Origin: Triplophysa rosa
Lineage: Eukaryota > Chordata > Actinopteri > Cypriniformes > Nemacheilidae
Direction: 5' to 3'
Length of the DNA: 64,000 nt
Assembly (NCBI RefSeq): GCF_024868665.1
Contig: NC_079900.1
Span: 2,665,042-2,729,041 of the forward strand
Under the pieces are notes generated by a model. That model was given only the letters and a program-made list of their open reading frames with translations. It ran no database searches and was not told the origin of the DNA. A program made the position numbers and the translations under genes. Each line of letters begins with the position of its first letter. The stretch's first letter is position 1. Positions 20,740 through 31,756 of this stretch are shown here, piece after piece.

Positions 20740-22045
20740 CACTTGTGAGGACATTTTACTGGTCCTCACTAAATAAATACCGACCAAAATACTTTTTGTC
20801 CCAAACATTATGAAAAGCACTGTGTAGGTTTCTCGTGTAGACTACATTTACAAACCACTAGAAAAAATATTTTAAAAGTTTACATTTCTTCGGATGACTG
20901 ATAATCCAGACTCGCGCAAGTGTCAATGAACAAGACCAAAGGCACCTGAAATGATAATGGTTCAAAAGTTGCAATGTGTTTAGACTGGAAAGGTGTCTAG
21001 TGGTATAATTCCAGTCACAGGTCTTTTTCTCGGTAGCCAATTCTGGTATCTTTATTCATTGCGTATCTATGAAATAAAAGACATTTGCATTATACCAGTA
21101 TTTGATAACTTAACTGCAGTAGAAGGGAATGCAAATTTAGATGGAAAATATAATTCAGTAGCCTATAACAGCTATTCCATAAGTATAATTCAGTATATTT
21201 TAATACTGTAAAATATGAATGTATATATTTTTAAATATACTGTATATTAAATGCTATTAATATTTAATTTGTAATATTTCAGTTAATATATAGGAAAATA
21301 GATTTTCTTTGACTAAGGGGTAATACTTTCAACCATACTCATTTAATGCTTCTGTTTCATATATCGGCCAATAATCGGTGTCGGTTGATGAAAGCAATTT
21401 TTACACTATCACCCGATAATTTAAAAACTGCTGATGATCAGGGCTAATATACTGTATTCTGTCAATAAAAAAAGGACAGGCAAACACAATGAATTTGTGC
21501 TCTGCATATAGAAAATGTTAAGCAACATCACCAGTTTGATGTTCAATATTAATAGTCATTATACAAACTAATAACATTCAGAAAGTGATGAAATATTAAT
21601 TTAATCTTCAGAATTTTGTTAATGCAAGTTAATATAAACACTATTAGCATCGGCAGATATCACTCAGAATAATCAGGCTATCGGTGAAGAAATTTAGTAT
21701 CGGTGCATCTAAATGTAGGCCTAATTGTAATGTATAGAAAAAGATGAAATTTAACATTTATTTCTGAATGATGGCCTGTAAGTTTCAAGAATATTTTGTT
21801 CTAGTACATGTGGGTTAAATGCATATTAATATTTTGCGTTATAACCCTCTCCTTTGTAATGGCTGTAACATTTTTGTTTGGATATATTTTATCTGTAATT
21901 TTTTTAATAGGGGGTGCTTAAGAAAGGGTTAACTGGAGGGTTAACGTTCCCTTCTGTTTACGGAATGAGAACAATGAGAAATTGTCCTGACTGATATCAA
22001 GACAAGATCAGGCCATGTTACAGTATATCATACACACACATTATA
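20740..22045. other. AT-rich intergenic DNA with a probable hAT relic
   Basis: No exon recognised. Near 21360-21715 several pieces (atatcggccaataatcggtg, gctatcggtgaagaaat, tatcggtgcatctaaa) resemble the interior and right end of hAT-type elements ending in a TAGATGCACCGAT-like repeat; no matching left end was found. Confidence 0.35.
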
Positions 22046-22050
22046 TCCGA

Positions 22051-22058
22051 TATATAAA
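22051..22058 (+). promoter_or_regulatory. TATA box of the ADP-ribosyltransferase gene
   Basis: TATATAAA followed by aggcaccctctcccaactcattgagcag, the usual layout of a core promoter with initiation about 25-30 bp downstream (near 22080). A CT microsatellite at about 22103-22120 then lies in the 5' UTR. A probable non-coding exon 1 ends at the donor ctcag|gtgagg (22200). Confidence 0.65.
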
Positions 22059-22477
22059 GGCACCCTCTCCCAACTCATTGAGCAGCAGCTTTTCCAGACC
22101 GCTCTCTCTCTCTCTCTCTATCGCTTTCATCTTCAATCCTGAGAAATAACATTCAGAAAACATTCTGCAAAATCTGACAAAAGGACAACTAACTTCTCAG
22201 GTGAGGAAGACAATGCAGGCTCCAGTGTACTTCAAACAGTTATCTGCGTATATTTAACGGTTGATTGTACTATTCATCACAAAAATTGTAGTTTAACAAA
22301 CTTAAAATTATATTATGTAAGAGTTTGCATGAATAGTTCTGTTGTGGAAATGTATGAATTGTGCAGATCAATGTATGGATTATTAATCAAGTTCATGAAT
22401 TTGTGACTGTATGTGTTTGTGTGGTTTTCAGCATCTGGTTTTATTGGTAGTTCAGTGTGGGATTTTACTTCATCACT

Positions 22478-23329
22478 ATGTTGACCACTGCAGTCATTAT
22501 TCTGGGATTAGCAAATCTAGGACAGGTAAGATTTCACAATGTGAGTATGTATATTACAGGCATGAAAACGTGATGGTGTGAAGTTATCATCACTTATACC
22601 TATTGTTACAGGTTCACAGAGTGGCTGGTGAAGACCTGGATATGGCACCCAATTCAGTAGATGACAAATATGAGGGTTGTAGACAGGACATGTTAAACCA
22701 TTTGGAGACATTTAAAAAAAAAGAAATCTCTTCTAACCTTAACTTTGCAGGTACTTGGGAAAAATATAAAGATAAAACAGGAAATGATCAATTGACAGCA
22801 AACCATTGCTGTGTACAGTGATGACAAAGTATATAGACCATTTAATACAGCTACCCGTACTGGTAAAGCCAACTACATAGACGAGACATACGGATGGTAT
22901 TCGCTTCACTTTTTGCTGACAGATGCAATACAGATTTTGAATAAGAAACAGAAAGAAGCACAAACAAACTGCATGACAACTTATCGTGGCATCAATGTTC
23001 CATTTAGTGAAAGTGCTCTGAACCATGAGGTACGGTTTGGTCAGATTGCATCTTCATCAACTGATCGTGCAGTAGCAAAGATATACGGTGATGATAAATT
23101 TTGTTTTGAAATCCAAACTTGTGAAGGTGCTGATGTGTCAACATATTCTAAGTATGGTGATAATGAGAGAGAGGTGCTGATTCCTCCATATGAGAAGTTT
23201 AAAGTCACTGCTGTCAAGAAAGATGACTGGTGTAAAACAGTTTTCTACTTGAAAAGTACAGGAACACAAAGTAACCTGAACTGTAAATTTGTCCAAGAAT
23301 ATGAGAAAATTAAACATAACACTTTGTAG
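22478..23329 (+). pseudogene. Secreted ecto-ADP-ribosyltransferase (ART family) with a frame break
   Basis: ARTs transfer ADP-ribose from NAD+ to arginine on extracellular proteins. Exon 2 carries the start (22478) and a 16-residue hydrophobic signal segment (MLTTAVIILGLANLGQ) to the donor at 22525; exon 3 begins 22612 after ttacag. The first frame encodes the typical N-terminal part (DMAPNSVDDKYEGC, FAGTWEKYK) but stops at 22819-22821. From about 22811 the next frame carries the catalytic half: TYRGI with the Arg of the R-S-E motif, SSSTD (the S step), and NEREVLIPP, the E-x-E that marks arginine-specific enzymes. So the gene is out of frame by one near 22800-22812: two bases short, or one extra, against the family pattern. 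It could be a real pseudogene, a polymorphism or an assembly error. The end (FVQEYEKIKHNTL) lacks a hydrophobic GPI tail, so a secreted form is implied. Confidence 0.8.
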
Positions 23330-23584
23330 TGTAATACAATGATCAATATATACATGTATTTATGTATCATTTTAATCACACATGGCTTTATACATCACAG
23401 TTGTTCTGTCATAAGCAATCATTTATTTCTCTTTTTAAAAGCAATAAAAAGCACTGTAGAAAAAAAACTTTTCTTGACCAAACCTTTTTAGCATTTAACT
23501 CATGGAACCTGATGGAATGATGTGTTGATTTGTACACAATGTCAGAAAAGTACAAAATTTTGAATAGGAAGACTAAAACAGTCT

Positions 23585-24020
23585 TAAAGGGATACTTCAC
23601 CCAAAAATTAAAATTCTGTCATCATTTACTCACCTTCGAGTTGTTCCAAATCTGTATAAATGTCTTTGTTCTGATGAACACAGAGAAAGATATTTGGAAG
23701 AATGCTTATAATGACAGATTTCGCACCCCATTGACTCCTATAGTAGTAAAAATTACTTGATCATTTTTGTTGTTCTGTTGAACACAAAAGACGACATTGT
23801 GAAGAACGTAGGACAGCAAACAGTTCTGGGGCACTTTTGACTACCACTGTATTTTTTCCTACTATGGGAGTCAATGGGGGGCAAAATCTGTCTGGTTACA
23901 AGCATTCTTCCAAATATCTGTCTTTGTGTTCTTCCAAAAAAATTTGATACAGATTTGGAACAACTTGACGGTGAGTAAATGATGACAGGATTTTCATTTT
24001 TTGGGGAAGTGTCCCTTTAA
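23585..24020. repeat. MITE of the 'gggtgaactgtcccttt' family, copy 3
   Basis: Left end aaagggatacttcacccaaa, right end inverse (ggggaagtgtccctttaaag). Arms share gtcatcatttactcacctt / ggtgagtaaatgatgacag and ttggaagaatgctt / aagcattcttccaaat. Central part near 23830-23880 has ttcctactatgggagtcaat in inverse relation to cattgactcctatagtagta. Confidence 0.85.
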
Positions 24021-24269
24021 AGATCAACTTTATTTTGTATTATTAAGCAGCTTTCATATATGGCACGATCCGTCTTATTCATTCCTGTGATTTGCTTTTG
24101 GGCAATTCCAGTGTTATGGATGTGACATGAAATGTAAATTCTCAGAAAATTGATTCATTACCAATATATTGAATCATCTGTTTATATTTTACTAAACCTC
24201 TGATGATAGAGTCCACTAATCAGAAAAATAAACCCGAAAGAAGAGGAAATGCTACACCATGGTAAACAT

Positions 24270-24470
24270 GCCCCCGGCCCGTGCCAACTTTTTTGAGACC
24301 TGTAGCAGGCATCAAATTTGAAATGAGCTCATTTTGTGCATTAAATTTGACAATTTCTCAGTTTAAACATTTGTTATGTTCTCTATGTTCTATTGTGAAT
24401 ATTGCTCATGTGATTTGAAAGTCTTTTAGTTTTCATTTTTATTAAAATTTAAAAACTCGGGTTGTATTTA
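24270..24470. repeat. DNA-transposon end fragment
   Basis: Contains caacttttttgagacctgta, gcaggcatcaaatttgaaat, tcatgtgatttgaaagtctt and tttattaaaatttaaaaact followed by cgggttgta. From memory this resembles a high-copy fish repeat end; I cannot name the family. No open frame. Confidence 0.5.
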
Positions 24471-24539
24471 AAAACTACGCACGAGTTTTCGTTTTTAAAG
24501 AGAAAAAAATCAATGCGTTACGGATGTGACAAAAAAGGA

Positions 24540-24800
24540 CGCACGTTTTTAAGAGACAAGATACTTCGTAGGACTTCTGTGAATTAAAATGTACAAACCA
24601 GAAGCAATAATACCCAACAAATGTAAAAGGGATGTCTCTTTATAGAACATAAAACAAAATATAATTAGTTTAATTTTCAGTTTCATGAGGAGTATGGACC
24701 GTTATTGGATGTGACAATTGACTTAACTGAATCTAGAAAACTATGATTTAAAAACAGACTTCACATGGGTATTTAAGCCCCCAAATGTTAACATTATGAG
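24540..24800. repeat. Dispersed repeat of unknown class, copy B
   Basis: Parallel to 7240-7475: acttctgtgaattaaaatgt, agcaataatacccaacaaat, aagggatgtctctttatag, gaccgttattggatgtgaca and catgggtatttaa occur in the same order. Confidence 0.7.
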
Positions 24801-24804
24801 TTCT

Positions 24805-25675
24805 AATGATCTTCAACAAATTATAAAATGGAAATGTATGTTTTCTTCATTTTTCTAGATCCCAGTATGTCAAAGGTCAGATCAAGTCAAAAAACAACTC
24901 CTTGTGGTAACAACTTTACATTTTCTCTTTTTTTCACTTACATACAAGTTTTCCAACATTAAGATAATATAAATATTACACTATCAAAAAATGTTCATTG
25001 TGCTTGTTATCTTCCATTAAGTAATGCAACCAACTCACCTCTCAACTAAATTTACTTTTTCTGAAGGTATTTTGCTCAAATTGTTTGGTAAACAAATTCA
25101 TATTTTTTTTAAATTCGTTGAAATACTCAACAAAAGCATTAGGTGGTTTAGAGACAGTTTAAATACATAACAAAATCAAAGTAAAATCTACTCCAGGAAC
25201 AAAAAGTTAACACAGCAATGCATTCGTGGAACTAAATGTGTTTATAACATGTAAAAACATCATGTCATCACACTTTATCACAGTTATTTCTTTCTTTTGA
25301 CAATTATTTATACCTTAAAATAGCAGGTTTGGCATGCACAGTTGTTTCACCCGATTAACATAAAATAAATATAATACAAATGAAGAGCCTGGGATCCTGC
25401 CTTGTGGCCCAGCTTGTAAAGGTTAGCATGCCCCTGACCTTAACTGACAGACAAGTGTCACAAAGGTTATCCACAATTTTTCTCATCTCATAATCCAGAG
25501 ACCACTTTCTCCCAATGAATTTGTTTTCTTGGAATGTTATTGTATTAAAAGAGCAATGTGAGCAATACTTCCATCCAGCGGTGAGGCAACAAACGGCTCA
25601 CTACCTGTCACATAAATGCTAAATTTACAATACTTGGTATTTAATGCTAAACTTACATCACATGACAGCAGTTTG
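24805..25675. other. AT-rich intergenic DNA, no gene seen
   Basis: No exon, RNA gene or complete repeat could be supported on either strand. Confidence 0.45.
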
Positions 25676-25679
25676 AAGT

Positions 25680-26345
25680 TATGGCTGCACTCAGTGACTT
25701 TGATTGGAGGTAGCTGGGTGGGTGTTGTGGGGAGTGGGGGGGCTTGTTGGTTGTGGTTCGGGGCGTTTCATTTGTTGGGACTGTGTGGATCTGGTCTGGT
25801 TGGTCTTGATTTGTGGTCGATGTCGGACAACAGAGGAATAAAGTTAATTATGCCATTACTACTTTTCCCTGGTTGTTCCTCTGTTGTCTGTTGTTGATGA
25901 ATGGGACCGGGTTGGACCTGCACGGTTTCGGCGGGTGGGGCTTCCTGGGTCGCGGCTCGTGGGCTCTCCCTGTTCTTCGTGGACGTTGCTCGGTGGCTTT
26001 GGTCGGGGTCACTGAGTGCAGCCATGACACGTCAGAGGAGATCTGGCCCTCCCGGCTGAGCCTGGTTTCTCCCGAGGTTTTTTTTTTCTCCATTATTCAG
26101 CATTGGAGTTTGGGTTCCTCGCCACAGCAGAGCAGTGCAGTGTTGGCTTGCTCACCGGGAGACTGCATTTATTTATATTTATTAGATATTATTTATTATA
26201 ATGATCTTGCTTGGTCTATAAACACCATGCACTGTGCTGTGTTTTACCTTTCTGTGTTTTTCTTATTTGCTCCTGTAAAGCTGCTTTGGAACAATGCACA
26301 TTGTGAAAAGCGCTATATAAATAAAATTGAATTGAATTGAATTGA
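25680..26345 (+). mobile_element. 5'-truncated L2-like LINE tail with (ttgaa)n end
   Basis: The segment 26055-26345 aligns with the 3' tail of the LINE at 17744-20625 (tctcccgaggtttttttttt, ggagtttgggttcctcgcca) and ends taaagctgctttggaacaat, gtgaaaagcgctatataaat, then attgaattgaattgaattga. This is the classic end of fish L2-type elements, which prime on short tandem tails. The GC-rich part before it (25680-26050) is probably the preceding 3' UTR; it has no reverse transcriptase. Confidence 0.75.
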
Positions 26346-26736
26346 ACTCCACCCCGTCCCTTTCGAAGCACTACGGTGCCTGACACAGGACTAAGATGTC
26401 ATCACGTTTTCACTTCTTTGCTGAAGGAGATGACGTATTTATGAAACACGCTCTGTAGAGCAGTTTGTCCATTTAGGGCTACTGTAGAAACAACATGGCT
26501 AATTCCATGTAAGCGGACACGCATGCATATGTAGATAGAAATAACTCATTCTAAGATAATTAAAACATAACGCTTCATTATATAAGGTCTTTATACAGAT
26601 CTGAAGACATAGTTATGTATATTATATTGCATTTCTGTCAATAGATCCTCCAAAAAACTACACACTGGACCTTCAACAACAAATTAAACGGTCACGTTCA
26701 AGACAAGGTGACACTCTACAGTAGATCGGAAGCATA

Positions 26737-29700
26737 TTAAAACCGTTTCACAGCGCACAGTTTGTGTGGAGACGGATTCAGTGTAAACCCCACAAGTGGA
26801 GTGAGATCCAGATCATCCTCAGACAGTCCGGGTGGAGGAGTGAAGCGGAAATACTGAAGGAGAGACGTGAAGAACAGGAAGATCTCCATCCTGGCCAAAC
26901 CCTCTCCTAAACACACCCTGCGTCCTGAGAGACAGAGAGAAAAAAAAAACCAAAATATGTGTTAAATTGTATCATAGTGCAAACCAACTTACCTGAACTT
27001 CTCAAAAAATGTCAAATGAAACTCCAGTGGCAGTGTGAAGATGCGTTTTAGGTCCATTTCAAAGCCCATAAATCAAAACAACTGAGCTGTAAAGGAAGCC
27101 GGTACCTGCAGAGAACGGCAGAAAGGCGTCTCTCTTCACAAACCTGCCCTGCTCATCCAGAAAGTGTGAGGGGTTAAAGGTGTGAGGGCTCTCCCATTCC
27201 TCCTCATCCCATAATATAGACGTCAGAAGGGGAAATACACACGTGCCCTGCGTAAGGAAAAGATGTAAAGAAATAGTTCTGATATGTTTATTACTGAGTG
27301 ATTATTAATAAATTCACATTGTTCCTACATTTTAATTCCTACATTTTAATGTTAATGCCTTCATGTACAGAAGTGACCAAACGTCTCGTTTAGATGAAAC
27401 CATCAAAACATGAAGAGTTTGCTACAAAACAAAAGAATTGCAATATGGTTAAGCTCTTTATTCCAAAAAAATATTTTTCAGAAAAAAAAGGCAAACTAGG
27501 GAATATGTGCTTTATTCTAAATAATCTATAAAAGATTATAATTATAAATACAAGGTTGTCTCTCTTTACAGATTCACAAGTTGATATTCGGTTTATGTTC
27601 TAAGCACAACTACGACACGCACAAATTAAATGCGTCTTTATTAATATGTTTGAACAATTGCAGAATGTAAATTTCCCAAAATTAGACATCACTTTTGGTC
27701 ATTACTGCCACCCCCCCACAGAATTGCCACGGTATATAATAACGTACTTCAATTAAATAATTGACAGTTTCTGACAATGCGACATAGTATTTATTTCAGT
27801 TACGTTTCATTCATGTACAGAGATAACACCGTGTAGTTTAATACCATATGCTGTCTTTATTTTATTTATTCACCTATTATTATTTTTTATTACATGTGTG
27901 TAAAGCTGCTCTTCAACAATGAAAATTGTGAAAAGTGCTATATAAAAAATAAAACAAAATTGAATATAGTCCTAAATGGTAGGACTGTTAGTGTGAAGGT
28001 CAGAGGATTGTTTTTATAACATTCTCATAAGCTGACCTTCTTGATGAAATATCCATTGAAGTGGACATCGCAGCTGGTCATATGAGGGACGCCCATGGGC
28101 ACGATGTTGGCCAGTCTCTGGGTTTCATGAATCACAGCATCTGTGTAGGGTAAATTCCTCCTGTCCTCTGTAAGGGGTTGGCGTGCACCGATCACTCCGT
28201 CAATCTCCTCCTGAACCCGCCCTGCAAACACAGCACACAATGACCAGCAACAACAACATATAAACACAATCAAACACACGTGTCAGTCTTACTCTGTGTC
28301 TGAGGATATTTGGCCATCAGCAGTAAAGCCCAGCACAGTGTCGTACTGCTGGTGTCGGTACCGGCCACAAACAGATTGCCGACTGTAAAAATGAGGTTCT
28401 GCTCATGGAAAAACGAGTCCTTCTCTCCAGATTCCTAAGTGAATGCTACGTTAGTCATTTAAAGAAGTGATAAACAATGTTACACTGAGCGTACCTTTAC
28501 AGTCTGCTGGCGGACCAGGAACGAGTCGACCAATCCTCTGAGGTCTTCAGGGTCGAGAGTTTGACGTAAACCCTCCACCGTGTCTGTTATCTCTTTGATG
28601 TCAAGCTCCAGGTTTTTCATGAGCAGCCTCCAGTTCTGGATCCACGGGCCGAACCATGGGAACATGTTGTAGAGCTAAAGACCCAAAAGCCAGAAGATGT
28701 TTCTATCCTTCATATTCAATTATAAGTTGTCATACCGTCAGTGGCGGAACCCTTTGAATAACCTCGAGCAACGTTAAAACGACGTTTTTCGATATACATT
28801 TATGTACCCAAGAAAATTCAATCTACCGACACGAGAAACTTTTTGATACACTGTATGTCAGTTTATTGCGTATGTTTGAGTGAACCTGCACGGATGCTGT
28901 TCCGCTCAAGCGAACACTCTCATTGGCTCGATCCACCCTATTCCTCAGCTGAGGGTCTGTATAGTCAAATCTGGGTCCGTACACGATGGCAGAGATGACA
29001 CTGGAGGCGGCGTAGCTCATCAGCTGTTTGCTTTCAAATGGTTTCCCTGCGAAAAGCAGACGTCACCGCGTTCAGAAAAAAACTCTAGACGCCTGACGTC
29101 TGGCAGTAGTGTGATTGTCTTCGGTACATTTTATAAAAGGCCAATAACGTCCTCATATACAGCTCTGGAAAAATATTCACTATGTTTATAGACTTTAAAG
29201 TCCCAGTGAAATTAAAAATGACAATTCTTATTTTTTCATGAAACATTGCAGCGTTTATAGTAAATAGCTTATCAACGTGGGTCATTTTCTTCTTAAAATT
29301 CATGTGCCCTCATAATCTTCAATTAAAATCTGAAAATGCACTTCCGCCTGAAATGACGTAAATTACGTCAAAAACTCCTCCCCTTCAAATGTCAGTCTGC
29401 TGCCAGTTCCATTTCAAATTTCAATGCAACAGCTGTTTTACACATCCAATCAATTCGCAGTGAAAAACGCAAGCCACGCCCACTAATTTTCTCCTTTGAA
29501 ATTCCTTTTCACTCGGAAATGTGTCAGAATACGGAAGTAAAAACGATCGCAACTTCTGGTTCACAGGGACTTTTAATGCTATACTTCAAAGAAAACAAGT
29601 TCATATTTATTCTCAAACAACACACCGCTAACGTTCGCGCGATAATCTGGTTCGAACATCCGACCCGATCGAGGCCATGGACACGGTTTTTTCAAAGATT

Positions 29701-31043
29701 CTCGGTAGGGTCAAATCTGGCGAGAATTAAGCAACGTAAAGAATGATTATTTGATGGAGAAAATTGATTTTAATGAGTCTTGCCATGATCTCAGTCTTCC
29801 ACTTTATGTCATTCCTGAACATTAGAATGAAACGGACATGAAGGGCAAATTTGGAGAGGTCTCTTATTTTTCCAGATCTGTAGCCTATACATCTGTACTT
29901 GATGGTTTTTTATAACTGTATTATATTGAATTCTTTCGGATATAAGTGTTAACTACATTCATGTAAATGTCAGACAAATCTGATCTTCACCTTCAAAGTT
30001 CTCAAACTCCTCTTTTAAGTGGCATGTTTCCTCGATGATTTTCTCTTCAAACGTTCTCTTGCCCATACCGAAATCTTTCAGGTTGGTGAGAGTGAAGCGT
30101 CTCATCTCTTTCCAGCTCTCCCCGTTGGCAAATATAATTCCTGCGACAGATATTATATATTTTTTTGCTTAATTCATACGTGTCTTACAGACATCATATG
30201 TTAGCTTATGAATATCAAAACAAGAAACATCTAAAAACATTGTGAGGTTAATGGTGTATTGGCTTGCCGTGTCCTTTAGTAAAATCGTGAAATAAAGGCA
30301 TGATTTCTCGGTCTCCAAACTCATCAGCATGATGAACAAGCGCCTGCTTCACTGTTTTGTAGCCGGCCAGCACAACCACTTTCTTCGGACCGAAGTACAC
30401 GGTGAAAACTGAACCATACTGCTTTGCCATCTGATGAAGATAAAAAGAAGCGTTATAACCCAACAGGAGCGATCGTGGTGAGATGTTATCTAAAACACAC
30501 AATATAAATGTTTTTTTCAGCTCAGTGGCATATGTCCTTATTTATTCACCCTCGTGTCATTTCAAACCTCTGTATAACCCGTATAACACAAAAGAAGATA
30601 TTTTGAAGAATGTTGATAACCGAACAACACTAACCCCCATTGACTGAACACAAAACCACTGAGACATTTCTCAAAATATCTTCTTTTGTGTATAACAGAA
30701 GGAAGAGTCAGATACAGGTTATGAGTGACACGAGGGTGAATCAATGACGCCAAATGGGTGAACTGTCCCTTTAAGACATATATCCTTGGTGGAACCATTA
30801 AAGCTTCTGTGAAAAACGTGTGTTGGGAAAATCTTCAGATAGGTTTGTGCAGTTCCGCCAACTCACCTCAAGAAGACTCAAGTGTGGTCTGTCGACATCC
30901 AACTTGAGCAGATTTCCCAGCAATGGCAACGGTTTTGGTCCTGGAGGTTCGTTTCTGGACCCAGTGAACAGGTGATAAAGCATCAGGAGCAGAATAAAAG
31001 TACAGATCAACACCCCTGTGCTGTAGTCCTGAAGAAAAGCCAT
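26737..31043 (-). CDS. Cytochrome P450 family 2 monooxygenase (CYP2K-like), complete
   Basis: ER-anchored haem-thiolate monooxygenase oxidising small lipophilic substrates with NADPH-P450 reductase. Nine exons, high to low: 31043-30867, 30430-30268, 30140-29991, 29046-28886, 28674-28495, 28434-28293, 28221-28037, 27247-27106, 26924-26737. They total 1488 nt (495 residues), and sizes 177/163/150/161/180/142/185/142/188 match the fixed CYP2 gene plan. Visible: N-terminal membrane anchor ([16 protein letters not shown]), proline hinge [14 protein letters not shown]-helix [12 protein letters not shown]-helix HETQRL (E-x-x-R), [13 protein letters not shown], and haem-binding FSAGRRVCLG with the ligand Cys. 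Odd: intron 2 has a GC instead of GT donor (CACG|GCAAGC). The CYP2K assignment comes from remembered similarity and should be confirmed by phylogeny. Intact; head-to-head with trap1, about 710 bp between start codons. Confidence 0.9.
27840..27965 (+). repeat. L2-type 3' end fragment in P450 intron
   Basis: taaagctgctcttcaacaat and gtgaaaagtgctatataaaa, followed by an A/T-rich tail, match the end of the element at 25680-26345. Confidence 0.7.
29197..29740. repeat. Dispersed repeat ('aaagtcccagtgaaat' family), copy B, in P450 intron 3
   Basis: Shares its first bases with 15551-15785 and is longer: it includes cgcctgaaatgacgtaaatt, ccaatcaattcgcagtgaaa and ccacgcccactaattt. No coding capacity. 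It accounts for most of the enlarged intron 3 (29047-29990). Confidence 0.6.
30530..30780. repeat. MITE of the 'gggtgaactgtcccttt' family, copy 4, in P450 intron 1
   Basis: Arms: attcaccctcgtgtcatttc / gtgacacgagggtgaatcaa and aaaagaagatattttgaaga / tctcaaaatatcttctttt. Right end ggtgaactgtccctttaag. Confidence 0.85.
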
Positions 31044-31667
31044 ATTCACAAAAACAACACCCAAAACACAAGTCTAGGCAGGCTTTCGCTGGTGGTCAAA
31101 GTGAACAAGAGTGGGCGTGGCTACGTGGCTGTGTTACGTAACGGAGGCGGGGCCTCATAAAAAAGTGCGTAATTTGTGGTTTAAAACAGTATTAAATAAT
31201 TTTAATATGATGCAATATAATATGATTATATTACTTTTAAACTCTACTTAGCACTTAGAGGTAAAGTATTAGACAGGAAAAATATTGATCAACAATCTTC
31301 CGCTCCGCTCCTGATTGTTTCGGGGGTACGTTATATTTCATGTTTTTTTCTGTACACATTCATAGTTGGTTTGATCGGATTACAACACGCGTGTAATTAT
31401 TAGCACGAGGACAACCTTACAGCTGTTTTAAACCATCAAATACCGTAGATTCGACTCGGATGCATTTGCACCAGTTCGACCAGCAGATGTCCTCCGTGAG
31501 CTTCGACATCACACATTTTGACCGCTACGAATAAAAACTACGTATATCAAAAACGTATATCTATCTATACTTAAATACTTACAGAACATTCTCTATAAAT
31601 TCGACATAAGCAAAGGCTGACTTTTGTCTGCCGTTCATCGTGCGCAGGCATGTATTTAGCAGCGCGT

Positions 31668-31675
31668 TGACGTCA
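31668..31675. promoter_or_regulatory. trap1: Full CRE palindrome in the trap1 promoter
   Basis: TGACGTCA lies 82 bp upstream of the trap1 start codon, within GC-rich sequence (gcgcgttgacgtcatcggac, then cgcgccggcgaggt). CREB/ATF-type factors bind this motif. The whole interval 31044-31756 separates the divergent P450 and trap1 start codons. Confidence 0.6.
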
Positions 31676-31756
31676 TCGGACCGCGCCGGCGAGGTCCTTC
31701 CGCTCACAGTACGACTGTCACGCCGCAGTTTCCATCATCTATAGGTCAAAGCAGCA

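Noticed and set aside
22811..23329. Independent ART gene starting at the internal ATG near 22823
   Set aside because: It would lack signal peptide and first strands; upstream exons with correct ART sequence point to one gene with a frame break.
25616..26340. Trp/Gly-rich frames of up to 175 codons
   Set aside because: They cover an L2-type LINE tail and its GC-rich preceding part; no reverse transcriptase or other domain.
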